This document shows, piece by piece, positions 18,899 through 30,493 of a stretch of DNA of 46,813 nucleotides. The DNA is taken from positions 1-46,813 of the forward strand of contig JANXTL010000065.1 in the NCBI GenBank assembly GCA_025352375.1, in the 5' to 3' direction. Under the pieces are notes generated by a model, which saw only the letters and a program-made list of their open reading frames with translations, did not search any database and was not told the DNA's origin. Position 1 is the stretch's first letter; every line of letters starts with the position of its first letter. This DNA comes from Acetobacteraceae bacterium (GTDB taxonomy: Bacteria > Pseudomonadota > Alphaproteobacteria > Acetobacterales > Acetobacteraceae). The translations under genes were made by a program, and so were the position numbers.

Positions 18899-20317
18899 CT
18901 AAAACTGGAAGTAGATGAAGGGCGCCACGCCGTCCGGCCCCAGCGCGTCGATCATAGCGATGCCGGCACCCGCGACCAGCGCCCAGGTCCAGTTCGGCCA
19001 CGACCCGGCGTACCCCGCGAGCCGCCCCGCCATTTGGCGCGGCACCGCGTTCAGCACCAGGCCCAATACAACGAATCCCAGGGTAAGCGGCGCGATTTGC
19101 AACTGCGCGTCGGCTGCCGGCGCCTCGGTCAAATAGACCAAAACCGTGTCGAAACTGGCTGCGCGGAACAGCACCCAGCTCAAGCAGACGATGTGGAACA
19201 CCACAAGCAAGCGGATCGCCCGCCCCAAACGGGAGGATGCCCACACCCCGAGCGGCGTATCCGACCATTGCCGCAACCAGCGCTCGACCACCAGGCCGAT
19301 CCCGTGCAGCGCGCCCCAGGCGACGAACTTCAAGGCCGCACCATGCCAGATGCCACCGAGCAGCATCGTGATCAGGAGGTTACGCGCCGTGAACCAGTTG
19401 CCGCCCCGGCTGCCGCCGAGCGGTTTGTACAGATAGTCGCGCAGCCACGACGACAGGGAGATATGCCAGCGCCGCCAGAACTCCTGCAGACTAAGCGATC
19501 GGTACGGCTGATCAAAATTCAGCGGGAATCGGTAGCCCAGCAGCGCCGCCAACCCGATCGCGATGTCGGTGTAGGCCGAGAAGTCGCAGTAGATCTGTAC
19601 CGCATAGCCATAGGCCGCCAGCAACCGATCCAACGCGCCATAACGGCCAGGATCGAAGAATACGGGATCGACCAGGTCGGTCGCGATGTAGTTCGCCAGC
19701 ACCACCTTCTTGAACAAACCGCCGAGGATCAGCAGCACCGGTTCGGCCAGCGGCACCCTGGCCGGCACCGGCTGGGCCAATTGCGGCAGAAAGTACGACG
19801 ACCGGACGATCGGGCCGGCGACCAGCTGCGGGAAGAACGACAGATAGAGTAAAATATGGTCCAGTCGCCGGCACACCGCGACATCGCCGCGATAGACGTC
19901 CACCAAATAGGAGATGCCGTGGAACATGAAAAAGGAGATGCCGACAGGCAGGATAACCTCGATCAGCGGGAATTGCGCACCCGCATGAGCAGCGTCGAGC
20001 GCCGCGTTCAGGCCACCAATCAGGAAGTCGTAATATTTGAAGAACGCCAGCAGCAGCAAATGCCCCGAGATAGTGCACCCCACCACCAGACGGCGGGCAC
20101 GATCCGAAGCCATCGCCGCGATACCCAACCCACCCAGGTATGTCAGCACGGAGCTGCCCGCGAGAAGGAAGCAAAAATGCCAATTCCATTGCGCGTAGAA
20201 CCAATAGCTCGCGACCACCAGCATCAGATTCCGTGCTCGGGTGTACCCGGCAAAGGGCACGGCAAGCGCCACGACCACGAAAAAGAACAGCAAGAAGTCG
20301 AGAGTCGGAAACAGCAT
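18899..20317 (-). CDS. MBOAT family O-acyltransferase (AlgI/PatA type)
   Basis: A 472-residue polytopic membrane protein. The MBOAT core is clear: 'YCDFSAYTDIAIGLAALLGYRFPLNFDQPY', 'FWRRWHISLSSWLRDYLY' (W-H285) and the active-site His H325 in 'LLGGIWHGAALKF'. AlgI and PatA carry an acetyl group across the inner membrane for O-acetylation of alginate or peptidoglycan. Here the partner is an SGNH lipoprotein whose stop overlaps this start by one base (TGATG), and a lytic transglycosylase lies nearby. This favours peptidoglycan or another envelope glycan as acceptor, though an exopolysaccharide cannot be excluded. Confidence 0.93.
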   Translation of the reverse strand: MLFPTLDFLLFFFVVVALAVPFAGYTRARNLMLVVASYWFYAQWNWHFCFLLAGSSVLTYLGGLGIAAMASDRARRLVVGCTISGHLLLLAFFKYYDFLIGGLNAALDAAHAGAQFPLIEVILPVGISFFMFHGISYLVDVYRGDVAVCRRLDHILLYLSFFPQLVAGPIVRSSYFLPQLAQPVPARVPLAEPVLLILGGLFKKVVLANYIATDLVDPVFFDPGRYGALDRLLAAYGYAVQIYCDFSAYTDIAIGLAALLGYRFPLNFDQPYRSLSLQEFWRRWHISLSSWLRDYLYKPLGGSRGGNWFTARNLLITMLLGGIWHGAALKFVAWGALHGIGLVVERWLRQWSDTPLGVWASSRLGRAIRLLVVFHIVCLSWVLFRAASFDTVLVYLTEAPAADAQLQIAPLTLGFVVLGLVLNAVPRQMAGRLAGYAGSWPNWTWALVAGAGIAMIDALGPDGVAPFIYFQF

Positions 20318-21597
20318 CAGGATTGAGGCCGAAGCGCTTTATATTTCTCGTAACCCTCCATCAGCACCTGGAACAGTACGTCGGCCGTTGCCTGATATCC
20401 GGGGCGCAGCAGGTGGACATGATCGGGCGCCGCCATCGGCGGTCTGGTCGTCGCCCAGCGACCGATGCTGCACGCGCCGCCCATCGCTGCCTGCCAATCC
20501 CAGAAGAACAGATTTTCCCGGGCCGCGACCTCCCGTTGGATGTCGCGCACCAGCGCCAGGCGCGGCGGCTGCTCCCAATGCGGATCGCCACATGTGGTGT
20601 GACCCTTGAAGCCTTTGGGCGTCCGTTTGGCGCTGTCGGGTGGCCCGAGCACCACGATGGCCGCGGAGGGGGCGGCGGAGCGGAGCATTCGCAGGGCTTG
20701 GTCGAACCGCTGGCGGTAGGATCCCGCCTCAGTGCCGTTGCCGAACGCCTCATTGGTCCCAAAAGCCACCAGAATGGCCGACGGCGCGAGCCGGGTCAGC
20801 TCTTGCCGCACCAGTGCCGGGTCCATCTGCAAGAGGATATCCACCGTCGCCCCGATCGTCCCCAGGTTGGAGACGATCACGCCCGGCCGGTCACGCTCGG
20901 CTGTCCAGGACAGCATGTCGACGGGTGCGTCGCCCACGGCGCTGACCGTGACTTCGCCGCCGCCGGCCCCCTTGGGCAACGTGACCCATTGCGGACCGAG
21001 TGTAGCCGCGTTCGTGGAAATACGCGTCCGCCAACCCGTCGCCGACGCGATATCCACCGACCCGCCGCCGGGCTGGGCCAGGAATTCCAGCAATACGCTG
21101 GTCTGATCCGCCGGATCGGCCGACGACAGCGTCATCTCGGCCGGTCCATCGGCATGTTGGCGAAGCCCGGCGATCCCCATCGGACCCGCCGCCCGTCCGG
21201 CGCGATCGAGCGTCCACCCATTGGATACCGCGGACACCCTATCCGGGCGGTAATAGTTGAACGGTACGCCGGGATGCAGCACGCCGCGCCCGGCATCGCC
21301 AAAGCGCGCCTGAAACTGCGTGCGCAGGCGGCCGCTGAAGCTGTCGTTGGCGGTATGGCTGTCGCCGATTAGCAGGACCATGACGGGGGCGGTGCGGGTC
21401 CTGGTCTCCAACCCGCTCAGACCGCGGAACAACGGCACCAATGGTCCGGCTGGCCCAAGCTTGCCGATGGCTTCGGCATCGGGAATACCCCGGTAGGCCG
21501 AGCAGCCTGACAACGCGAGGCACAGAATCACCAAAATGTGAGCGACATTCGGCCACGATACAGGTGCTATGGGGAGCACGGGTTCACGAGACGACAT
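20317..21597 (-). CDS. SGNH/GDSL family lipoprotein (PatB-like O-acetyltransferase or esterase)
   Basis: A 426-residue protein with a lipoprotein signal: hydrophobic 'ILVILCLALSGC' with the lipobox Cys at 32 when started at ATG 21597. Block I is 'LLIGDSHTANDSFSGR' (S80), block III 'VAFGTNEAFGNG', block V 'DHVHLLRPGY'. The GDSHT form and the following 'FGDAGRG' resemble PatB-type proteins that pass acetyl groups from an MBOAT partner to peptidoglycan. A longer start at 21681 is possible in frame but would overlap the divergent SGNH gene and spoil the signal peptide. The stop is translationally coupled to the MBOAT gene. Confidence 0.85.
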   Translation of the reverse strand: MSSREPVLPIAPVSWPNVAHILVILCLALSGCSAYRGIPDAEAIGKLGPAGPLVPLFRGLSGLETRTRTAPVMVLLIGDSHTANDSFSGRLRTQFQARFGDAGRGVLHPGVPFNYYRPDRVSAVSNGWTLDRAGRAAGPMGIAGLRQHADGPAEMTLSSADPADQTSVLLEFLAQPGGGSVDIASATGWRTRISTNAATLGPQWVTLPKGAGGGEVTVSAVGDAPVDMLSWTAERDRPGVIVSNLGTIGATVDILLQMDPALVRQELTRLAPSAILVAFGTNEAFGNGTEAGSYRQRFDQALRMLRSAAPSAAIVVLGPPDSAKRTPKGFKGHTTCGDPHWEQPPRLALVRDIQREVAARENLFFWDWQAAMGGACSIGRWATTRPPMAAPDHVHLLRPGYQATADVLFQVLMEGYEKYKALRPQS

Positions 21598-21673
21598 GGA
21601 CCACCGATTGCTCCTCAAGCATGACGTGTGTAAGCTAGCATTGGTTTTTTCCTCTGTCATCGGGTGGTCGTGC

Positions 21674-22393
21674 GTGAACATTCCGCGTCGTGACGCGCTG
21701 CTGGTAGCAGCCGCGTGTGCAATCTTCGGGATGTCCGGGGCTCAGGCCGCCGAGACGATCAACCGCATATTGGTCGTCGGCGACTCCCAGGCCCAAGGCT
21801 TGGCCGGCGGCTTGCAACGGGTGCTGCTGCGGGAGCGCGAATGGCGGGTGATCGATCGGTCGCACATCTCCACGGGTCTGTATTCGCCGGTTAAATTCGA
21901 CTGGCCCGCGTCGGCCGCCGGCATCGCGGAAAAGGAACATGGCGCGCTGGCGGTGGTCATGTTCGGCGCCAACGACCGTCCGAACATTCGCACCAAGGGG
22001 GCCATCGATCCGCAGCGCGCCGTTGCCTGGGCCGCCCCCTACTGCGCCCACATCCGCGCCGTCGCGTCAGCCCTCAAACGCGGCTGCGCAGGGGTCGTCT
22101 GGGTCGGGCATCCGATTGTCCGCGACCCCGTCTACGCCGAAGACATGGCATTCCTGAACAGTCTCTTCGAGTCCGAGGCCATCGCCTCCGGGGCGCAATG
22201 GCTCCCATCCTGGCCGATATTTACTGACAAAGATGGCCAGTACACCGCGCACGGTAAGGCGCTCGATGGCCATCTCGAACGGCTCCGCGCCGACGATGGG
22301 GTGCATCTGACGGCTGCGGGGTACGATGTCCTGGCGAACGCGCTGATGCCGATCCTGCGGGCCGATCTCGGGATTCCCGCCCCTAGACCATGA
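21674..22393 (+). CDS. Secreted SGNH/GDSL hydrolase, DUF459-like
   Basis: A 239-residue protein from GTG 21674 with a signal peptide (VNIPRRDALLVAAACAIF..., cleavage after AQA). Block I is 'VVGDSQAQGLAGGL', block III 'MFGANDRPNI', block V 'DGVHLTAAGYD', so the SGNH residues are complete. It is divergent from the SGNH lipoprotein with only 76 bases between starts. In-frame ATGs at 21596 and 21569 exist but would bury the signal peptide. The last two codons (Arg, Pro) and the TGA stop lie inside the 117-bp repeat copy A, so the natural C-terminus may have been altered. Likely a periplasmic esterase or acetyltransferase. Confidence 0.82.
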   Translation: MNIPRRDALLVAAACAIFGMSGAQAAETINRILVVGDSQAQGLAGGLQRVLLREREWRVIDRSHISTGLYSPVKFDWPASAAGIAEKEHGALAVVMFGANDRPNIRTKGAIDPQRAVAWAAPYCAHIRAVASALKRGCAGVVWVGHPIVRDPVYAEDMAFLNSLFESEAIASGAQWLPSWPIFTDKDGQYTAHGKALDGHLERLRADDGVHLTAAGYDVLANALMPILRADLGIPAPRP

Positions 22394-22500
22394 TCGTTTG
22401 AGGTTGCATGCGATCTCGGCGTTGGATCATGGTCTAAGCCTTTGTTTGAGAGGGTGATTCACGCCCGAGGTTGAAGTCAACCTCAGGCGATCACGCTCTA
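22384..22500 (-). repeat. 117-bp dispersed element, copy A
   Basis: One of three copies of equal length in the window. In the orientation of copies B and C it begins TAGAGCGTGATC and ends GATCATGGTCTA, terminal inverted repeats matching at 10 of 12 positions. An internal TAGACCATGATC pairs perfectly with the end over 12 bases, and CCTGAGGTTGA / TCAACCTCGGG form a second palindrome. Copy A differs from copy C at one base. It supplies the final two codons and stop of the DUF459-like gene. It resembles the short palindromic intergenic elements common in alphaproteobacteria and is MITE/REP-like, with no coding capacity. Confidence 0.93.
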
Positions 22501-22522
22501 AGCCTGCCTGAAGGACCAACCC

Positions 22523-23119
22523 GTGATTCCATGTCTGATCCTCGGTGACAGTCTCGCGGTCGGTGTCGGACAGGCCCGGCCGGAGTGCACAGTCGCCGCG
22601 GAGGTCGGGATCAACACATCGCGCTACCTGCAAGTCTGGCATCCCCCGTTTCATGCCAAAATCGTGGTGATCAGCCTTGGGGTCAACGACTCCCTGGATA
22701 TCGAAACCGAGCACAACCTGCGCCGGCTGCGGCATGGGATTTCGGCGGATACGGTCTATTGGCTGCTGCCTGGCATTCACCCGACCGCCCGCACCGCGGT
22801 GCACGACATCGCGCGGGAGTTCCGGGACAAAACCATCGATGTCGCGCCGTTGACGGGTGCGGATCATATCCATCCGGACCGCACGGGATACGCGAAGCTT
22901 GCGTCGCTCACCCGACATGGGGCGGGTGAGTATGTTCCGAGGCGGGCAGCCTACACCGACGTGCCGACCCATGGGTCGGTTTACCGTTCATTTACGCATG
23001 GCAATGGGGCCTATCGCGATTTTGCCGTTCGGCAGCTTCCCGGGATCAATATCTGGCGCGGGCCCGATAGCCTGAACGGTCTGCCTGTGCCGCCGATGCC
23101 GCCGAAACTGCCGCGCTGA
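22523..23119 (+). CDS. Compact SGNH/GDSL hydrolase-like protein with C-terminal extension
   Basis: A 198-residue paralogue of the protein at 18067-18567. Block I 'LGDSLAVGVG', block III 'SLGVNDS', block V 'DHIHPDRTGY' are in the same order and spacing, followed by a roughly 55-residue tail rich in Pro, Gly and Tyr ('GAYRDFAVRQLPGINIWRGPD'). GTG 22523 has AAGGA at 22511-22515. There is no signal peptide. Its 3' end overlaps the convergent lytic transglycosylase by 74 bases. The dipartite tail may bind the substrate or a partner; no family could be named. Confidence 0.78.
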   Translation: MIPCLILGDSLAVGVGQARPECTVAAEVGINTSRYLQVWHPPFHAKIVVISLGVNDSLDIETEHNLRRLRHGISADTVYWLLPGIHPTARTAVHDIAREFRDKTIDVAPLTGADHIHPDRTGYAKLASLTRHGAGEYVPRRAAYTDVPTHGSVYRSFTHGNGAYRDFAVRQLPGINIWRGPDSLNGLPVPPMPPKLPR

Positions 23120-24764
23120 CAGGACGCGACAGCATCGGGTAGTGTCCTTTCGATAGCGCATCCAGACTCGGCGCTGGCAGCCGCAAGTACACCGCATAGC
23201 GCCACGATGCCGCCAGCGCATCGAAAAGAAATGCCCGCAGGATTGGGCTTGGCACGGCCTCGAGAAACATCAAGGGATCGCCACCGTCGTGGACGGCCGT
23301 TACCCAGCGTTTAATGGCCCCTTGCCCTTGGCCATAAGCTGAAAGAACCCGCAACAAATCGCCATGAATATCGGGGTCGTTCGCCAACACGATAATGTAT
23401 CGTTGTCCGACCGATAAATTGATCGCCGGGTTGGTAAGTTGGCTGGTTTGGGCAGCGGTCAACGCACCGATTCCCTGGGCGGTCGACGGCATGATTTGCA
23501 TCAGTCCCAAGGCCCCCAGGCTTGAAACGACATCGGATTGGAAATTCGATTCGTGGTGTACGATGCCGTAGACAAGAGTCGGATCGACAATAAACCCACC
23601 GTCGGGCCGCAATTTGGGCGGTGCCAGTTTGTCGGCGATGGTCGTAACGGTGCTGTAGCCAGTACGAAGCTCGGCCGCGAGATTTGTCATCCCCGTCGTA
23701 TCGGCGACCGCCACCAATAGCCGCCCAAGGGACGGTTCCGTTTGCAGGTCGAGCGACAACGCTCGCACCTCATCCTCCGCGCGTTTTTTATCGCCAATCT
23801 GCAACAACCCAAACGCGCGACGCGCGCGCGGAATCGTGAGCAGCCGCTCGATATCGACGACGCCGATAGTCCGTTGCGGAATAAATTCAGTATCCACAAT
23901 GTGGATCAAACCAAGCTTGCGGCGTGCGATGCGGCCGTAAAACGTATCTTGGAAAAGAGCGGCCCTTCGAAGCCAAATCGAACTTTCGCCAGGCTGGCCA
24001 TTTCTCTCGTTGTCATGTGCGATCCAATACGCCGCCGCGGCTCGGATCGTCGTCAGTTGCGTCGAATCATAGGCTGCCGTAAAAAAGGACACAGCCGTGG
24101 CTTTGTCGTTCTGACGCCACGCCGCAAGGCCCGCGGCAAACAAATCATCTGCCGCACGCGTACGCGTGCTCGACATCATGACGATTTGCCCGGCGCGGAT
24201 AGCCTCTGCATCACGGTTATGCACAAATAGAGTGCGAATTGTGCCGGCTGCACTGTTCCCCCGCGCCACTTCGACGGCCGCCCGATGCACCGGACGACTT
24301 CCGTCCCCACGTGCGACGGCACTCGCCGACTCAATACGCCTGAGACGCGCGGCAATAGCCACGTTGTCGGATTGTTCGCCAAATCGACGCAACCAATCGG
24401 ACAATTCGGCAACCGTGGGGTGCAGATTCGGATTGAGGTAACGCGCCGCCAAAACCGGTCCCACCATCAAATCTGATTCGAGATTCGCGATGTCTCGGTC
24501 AGCGTCGGATATCGCGCCGACTACCTGCAAATCCAGAATACGCGTCAGCATAGCTACGTCGCTAGGCGACAATGGCCGTGGAAAATCGATCCGATCACTA
24601 CCTGGCATGACCAAATGTGGTAACGCCATCGCGGTTTCATCGTTCGTTTCAGCGGCTCGCTGAGCAATGGCAACAGATACGCAGCTCGATACCGCTAAGA
24701 CGGCACAAAGCGCATAGATACCACAGTTCGCGAGCCAGCTGTCGATGCGCTGTCTCGTTCGCAT
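23046..24764 (-). CDS. Lytic transglycosylase (SLT domain)
   Basis: A 572-residue periplasmic protein with a signal peptide (hydrophobic 'IYALCAVLAVSSCVSVAIA'), a long helical region (about 60-370) of the Slt70 superhelix type and a C-terminal SLT domain. The catalytic Glu is E405 in 'IVHHESNFQSDV', followed by 'SLGALGLMQIMPSTA' and 'NPAINLSVGQRYI'. It cleaves the MurNAc-GlcNAc bond with 1,6-anhydro ring formation, a step blocked when MurNAc O6 is acetylated, which links it to the neighbouring MBOAT/SGNH genes. Its base composition looks clearly less GC-rich than neighbours, suggesting transfer. The C-terminus overlaps the SGNH gene by 74 bases. Confidence 0.9.
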   Translation of the reverse strand: MRTRQRIDSWLANCGIYALCAVLAVSSCVSVAIAQRAAETNDETAMALPHLVMPGSDRIDFPRPLSPSDVAMLTRILDLQVVGAISDADRDIANLESDLMVGPVLAARYLNPNLHPTVAELSDWLRRFGEQSDNVAIAARLRRIESASAVARGDGSRPVHRAAVEVARGNSAAGTIRTLFVHNRDAEAIRAGQIVMMSSTRTRAADDLFAAGLAAWRQNDKATAVSFFTAAYDSTQLTTIRAAAAYWIAHDNERNGQPGESSIWLRRAALFQDTFYGRIARRKLGLIHIVDTEFIPQRTIGVVDIERLLTIPRARRAFGLLQIGDKKRAEDEVRALSLDLQTEPSLGRLLVAVADTTGMTNLAAELRTGYSTVTTIADKLAPPKLRPDGGFIVDPTLVYGIVHHESNFQSDVVSSLGALGLMQIMPSTAQGIGALTAAQTSQLTNPAINLSVGQRYIIVLANDPDIHGDLLRVLSAYGQGQGAIKRWVTAVHDGGDPLMFLEAVPSPILRAFLFDALAASWRYAVYLRLPAPSLDALSKGHYPMLSRPVSAAVSAASAAQADRSGYRARARY

Positions 24765-24838
24765 CTACCCTAACTATCTATGCCCACTCCGAATTGCAAG
24801 TTTTTTTGCGATCGGGCCACAGACCAAAGGAGGAAATT

Positions 24839-24859
24839 GTGACAAATGGGGTAGATTAA
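24839..24859 (+). CDS. Possible six-codon leader ORF
   Basis: GTG 24839 starts a short frame reading MTNGVD then TAA. It has the strongest Shine-Dalgarno seen in the window (AAAGGAGG, 5-base spacer). It may be a leader peptide upstream of recF-gyrB, or the start of a gene whose body was lost. Chance cannot be excluded. Confidence 0.3.
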   Translation: MTNGVD

Positions 24860-24921
24860 CCGCGATAGCGATGCATTATTGGTGCAATATAATAATGGAA
24901 TTGTCGAGCCGGAACGGATAA

Positions 24922-24950
24922 TTGACACACGAAATATTTCTAAAAAATAT
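24922..24950 (+). promoter_or_regulatory. Candidate sigma-70-type promoter for recF-gyrB
   Basis: TTGACA at 24922-24927 with AAATAT at 24945-24950 (17-base spacer), about 130 bases upstream of the recF start. The -35 is perfect and the -10 is weak; a second TATAAT lies further upstream at 24888. Assignment is by pattern only. Confidence 0.3.
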
Positions 24951-25081
24951 TTGCGCGAATTGATGTTACCGGCCGTACGGTTTGTCTCGTTACTAAAGAC
25001 CCCTGGCCGTTCGGTCCACCGCGGCCACCTGAACGCCAGATTTTGCTTTCCGGTCGCCGGGAACCGTGGCATCTTCCAAAA

Positions 25082-28698
<3,617 letters not shown>

Positions 28699-28805
28699 TC
28701 GCTATCACGGTTCGGTATGGTTGATTATTTGTCGCGTTGTAGGCTGGGCTTGGTAAGGATGGAAGGTTTCGCCGGCTGGTCGCGTCGCTTGCAATAAGGA
28801 CTCCC

Positions 28806-29666
28806 ATGCTGACGCTCGGTGCACTGAACGCCGCTTCGCCGGACGATTTCGTCGCCGCTCTGGACGGGGTGTTCGAACATGCACCATGGGTCGCCAGTCA
28901 GGCTGTAGCGGCGCGCCCTTTTGCCACGGTGATGGCTTTGCACGATGCGATGATGGCGCATGTTCGGGCGGCGCCGGCAGAGACTGTTTTGGCCTTTCTG
29001 CGTGGGCACCCCGCGTTGTCGCCCAAGGCCTTGGCCGATCCGTCGTTGACCGCGGCGTCGCGGGATGAGCAGGGTGGCCTGGGGTTGGACAGCTTGGGCG
29101 CCGATCTGCGGCGATTCGAGGACGGGAACGCCGCCTACCAGGAAAAATTCGGGTTCCCGTTTATCGTCTGCGTCCGCCGCCTCACGCCGCCTTTTGTGCT
29201 GCGCTCCATGGATCGCCGGTTAGGAAACACGGCGGAAACCGAGCGGGAGGCGGCCATTGCGGAAATCGGATTCATCACCCGCCTGCGATTGAAAGACCGC
29301 GTAACGGGCGCTGGAATGCCGAAGACCGGCGGCCATCTGTCCACCCAGGTGCTGGATACCGCGCGCGGCCGGCCGGCGGCGGGTGTGCGGATCGAATTGT
29401 TCCGGGAGGGAGTCATGATCAAGGAAGGCGTGACCAACCAGGACGGCCGCACCGAGGAAGCATTGATCGAAGGTGAGCCGTTGCGCATCGGGCGTTACGA
29501 GCTGCGCTTTCACGTGGGCGAGTATTTCGCCGGCTGCCCCGCCGCCGCGGACCCGCCGTGGTACGACACGATTCCGATCCGCTTCGCCATCGCCGAACCG
29601 GAGGGGCACTACCATACGCCGTTGCTGCTGGGTGCCTGGACTTACACCACGTATCGGGGCAGCTGA
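28806..29666 (+). CDS. Fused OHCU decarboxylase / 5-hydroxyisourate hydrolase
   Basis: A 286-residue fusion for the two steps after urate oxidase. Residues about 5-165 are UraD (OHCU decarboxylase): catalytic H68 in 'GHPALSPKA', E89 in 'TAASRDEQGGLGLD' and 'FGFPFIVCVR'. Residues about 175-286 are the transthyretin-like UraH: R215 ('DGR'), H270 ('HYHTPLLLG') and the terminal YRGS. The catalytic His of the 'STHVLDT' motif is Gln at position 181 ('LSTQVLDTARG'), one base change from His, so HIU hydrolysis may be weak or lost. AAGGA precedes the ATG. No other purine-degradation gene is present. Confidence 0.9.
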   Translation: MLTLGALNAASPDDFVAALDGVFEHAPWVASQAVAARPFATVMALHDAMMAHVRAAPAETVLAFLRGHPALSPKALADPSLTAASRDEQGGLGLDSLGADLRRFEDGNAAYQEKFGFPFIVCVRRLTPPFVLRSMDRRLGNTAETEREAAIAEIGFITRLRLKDRVTGAGMPKTGGHLSTQVLDTARGRPAAGVRIELFREGVMIKEGVTNQDGRTEEALIEGEPLRIGRYELRFHVGEYFAGCPAAADPPWYDTIPIRFAIAEPEGHYHTPLLLGAWTYTTYRGS

Positions 29667-29704
29667 GCAGGACATTTCATCCCGCGTAAAGAAACGAGGA
29701 AATC

Positions 29705-30493
29705 GTGAACCCCAACCCCCAAGGGAATCCGATGCGTGCCGCCCTCCAACGTGGCGAGCCGCAAATCGGCACCTGGCTGACCATGGTGCGCAATCCTGCG
29801 ATCCTGTCGCTGATGAAAGCCGCCGGCCTCGATTTCGCGCGGGTGGACATGGAGCATACGGCGTTGACCATTGAGACCATCGCCGACATGGCCGTGCTCT
29901 CCCGCGCCCTGCATTTTCCCATTGCCGTACGCCCGCCGAAGGCGAATCGGGAATGGATCACCCGCTTGCTCGATGTCGGCGTGTGGAACCTGCATTGCCC
30001 GCAGGTCGAAAACGCGGCGCATGCGCGGGAAATCGTCGAAGCCTCCCGCTACGCGCCGATGGGGCTGCGCGGGAATGGCGGCCTGAGCGCGGCGACCGAC
30101 TTCGACGGTACGCTGTCGCAAACCGAGCGTCGGGCGCATGCCAACCGGGAGGTTTACGTAACGGTCATGTTCGAAACCGCGAAAGCGTTCGACGATCTCG
30201 ATGCGATCGCTGCCATGCCGGGGATCGATGCGTTGACCATCGGGCCGGCCGATTTGGGGCAGGACCTCGGCGTCACCGGCAAGCCCGAAGCCGGCCGGGT
30301 GCTGGACGAGCACCGCGACCGCATCCTGAATGCCTGCCGTAAGCACGGCAAAACCGCCGCGATGCTGGTCGGCAGCTTCGAGGAAATGCAAAAATGGAAG
30401 GAAGCCGGCGTATTGCTGCTGGCGTATTCCTCGGACGCCGACGTGCTGTATCGCGGTTACAGCGCGGCGATGAAGCAGATCAAGGGGACCTGA
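29705..30493 (+). CDS. HpcH/HpaI family aldolase
   Basis: A 262-residue class II (metal-dependent) pyruvate aldolase. The active-site His is in 'FARVDMEHTALT', the Arg in 'PIAVRPP', and the metal ligands in 'VTVMFETAKAFDDLDAI' and 'TIGPADLGQDLG'. Relatives cleave 2-keto-3-deoxy sugar acids or 4-hydroxy-2-oxo acids. The GTG start at 29705 has AACGAGGA upstream. It converges on the MFS gene with a 14-base overlap at the 3' ends. Confidence 0.9.
   Translation: MNPNPQGNPMRAALQRGEPQIGTWLTMVRNPAILSLMKAAGLDFARVDMEHTALTIETIADMAVLSRALHFPIAVRPPKANREWITRLLDVGVWNLHCPQVENAAHAREIVEASRYAPMGLRGNGGLSAATDFDGTLSQTERRAHANREVYVTVMFETAKAFDDLDAIAAMPGIDALTIGPADLGQDLGVTGKPEAGRVLDEHRDRILNACRKHGKTAAMLVGSFEEMQKWKEAGVLLLAYSSDADVLYRGYSAAMKQIKGT

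Larger units (their letters stand above)
24765..25081. other. AT-rich intergenic region between lytic transglycosylase and recF
   Basis: 317 bases between divergent genes, much richer in A+T than the rest. It holds a perfect AAAGGAGG (24826-24833) followed 5 bases later by a six-codon ORF (24839-24859), a TATAAT at 24888-24893, a TTGACA at 24922-24927 and an A/T-rich inverted stretch at 24932-24952. No larger gene is seen. Confidence 0.7.

Noticed and set aside
23892-23906. ATCCACA-A-TGTGGAT palindrome resembling two DnaA boxes
   Set aside because: Each half has one mismatch to TTATCCACA, it is a single pair inside the lytic transglycosylase coding sequence, and no box cluster or AT-rich unwinding element adjoins. 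Not taken as oriC despite nearby dnaN/recF.
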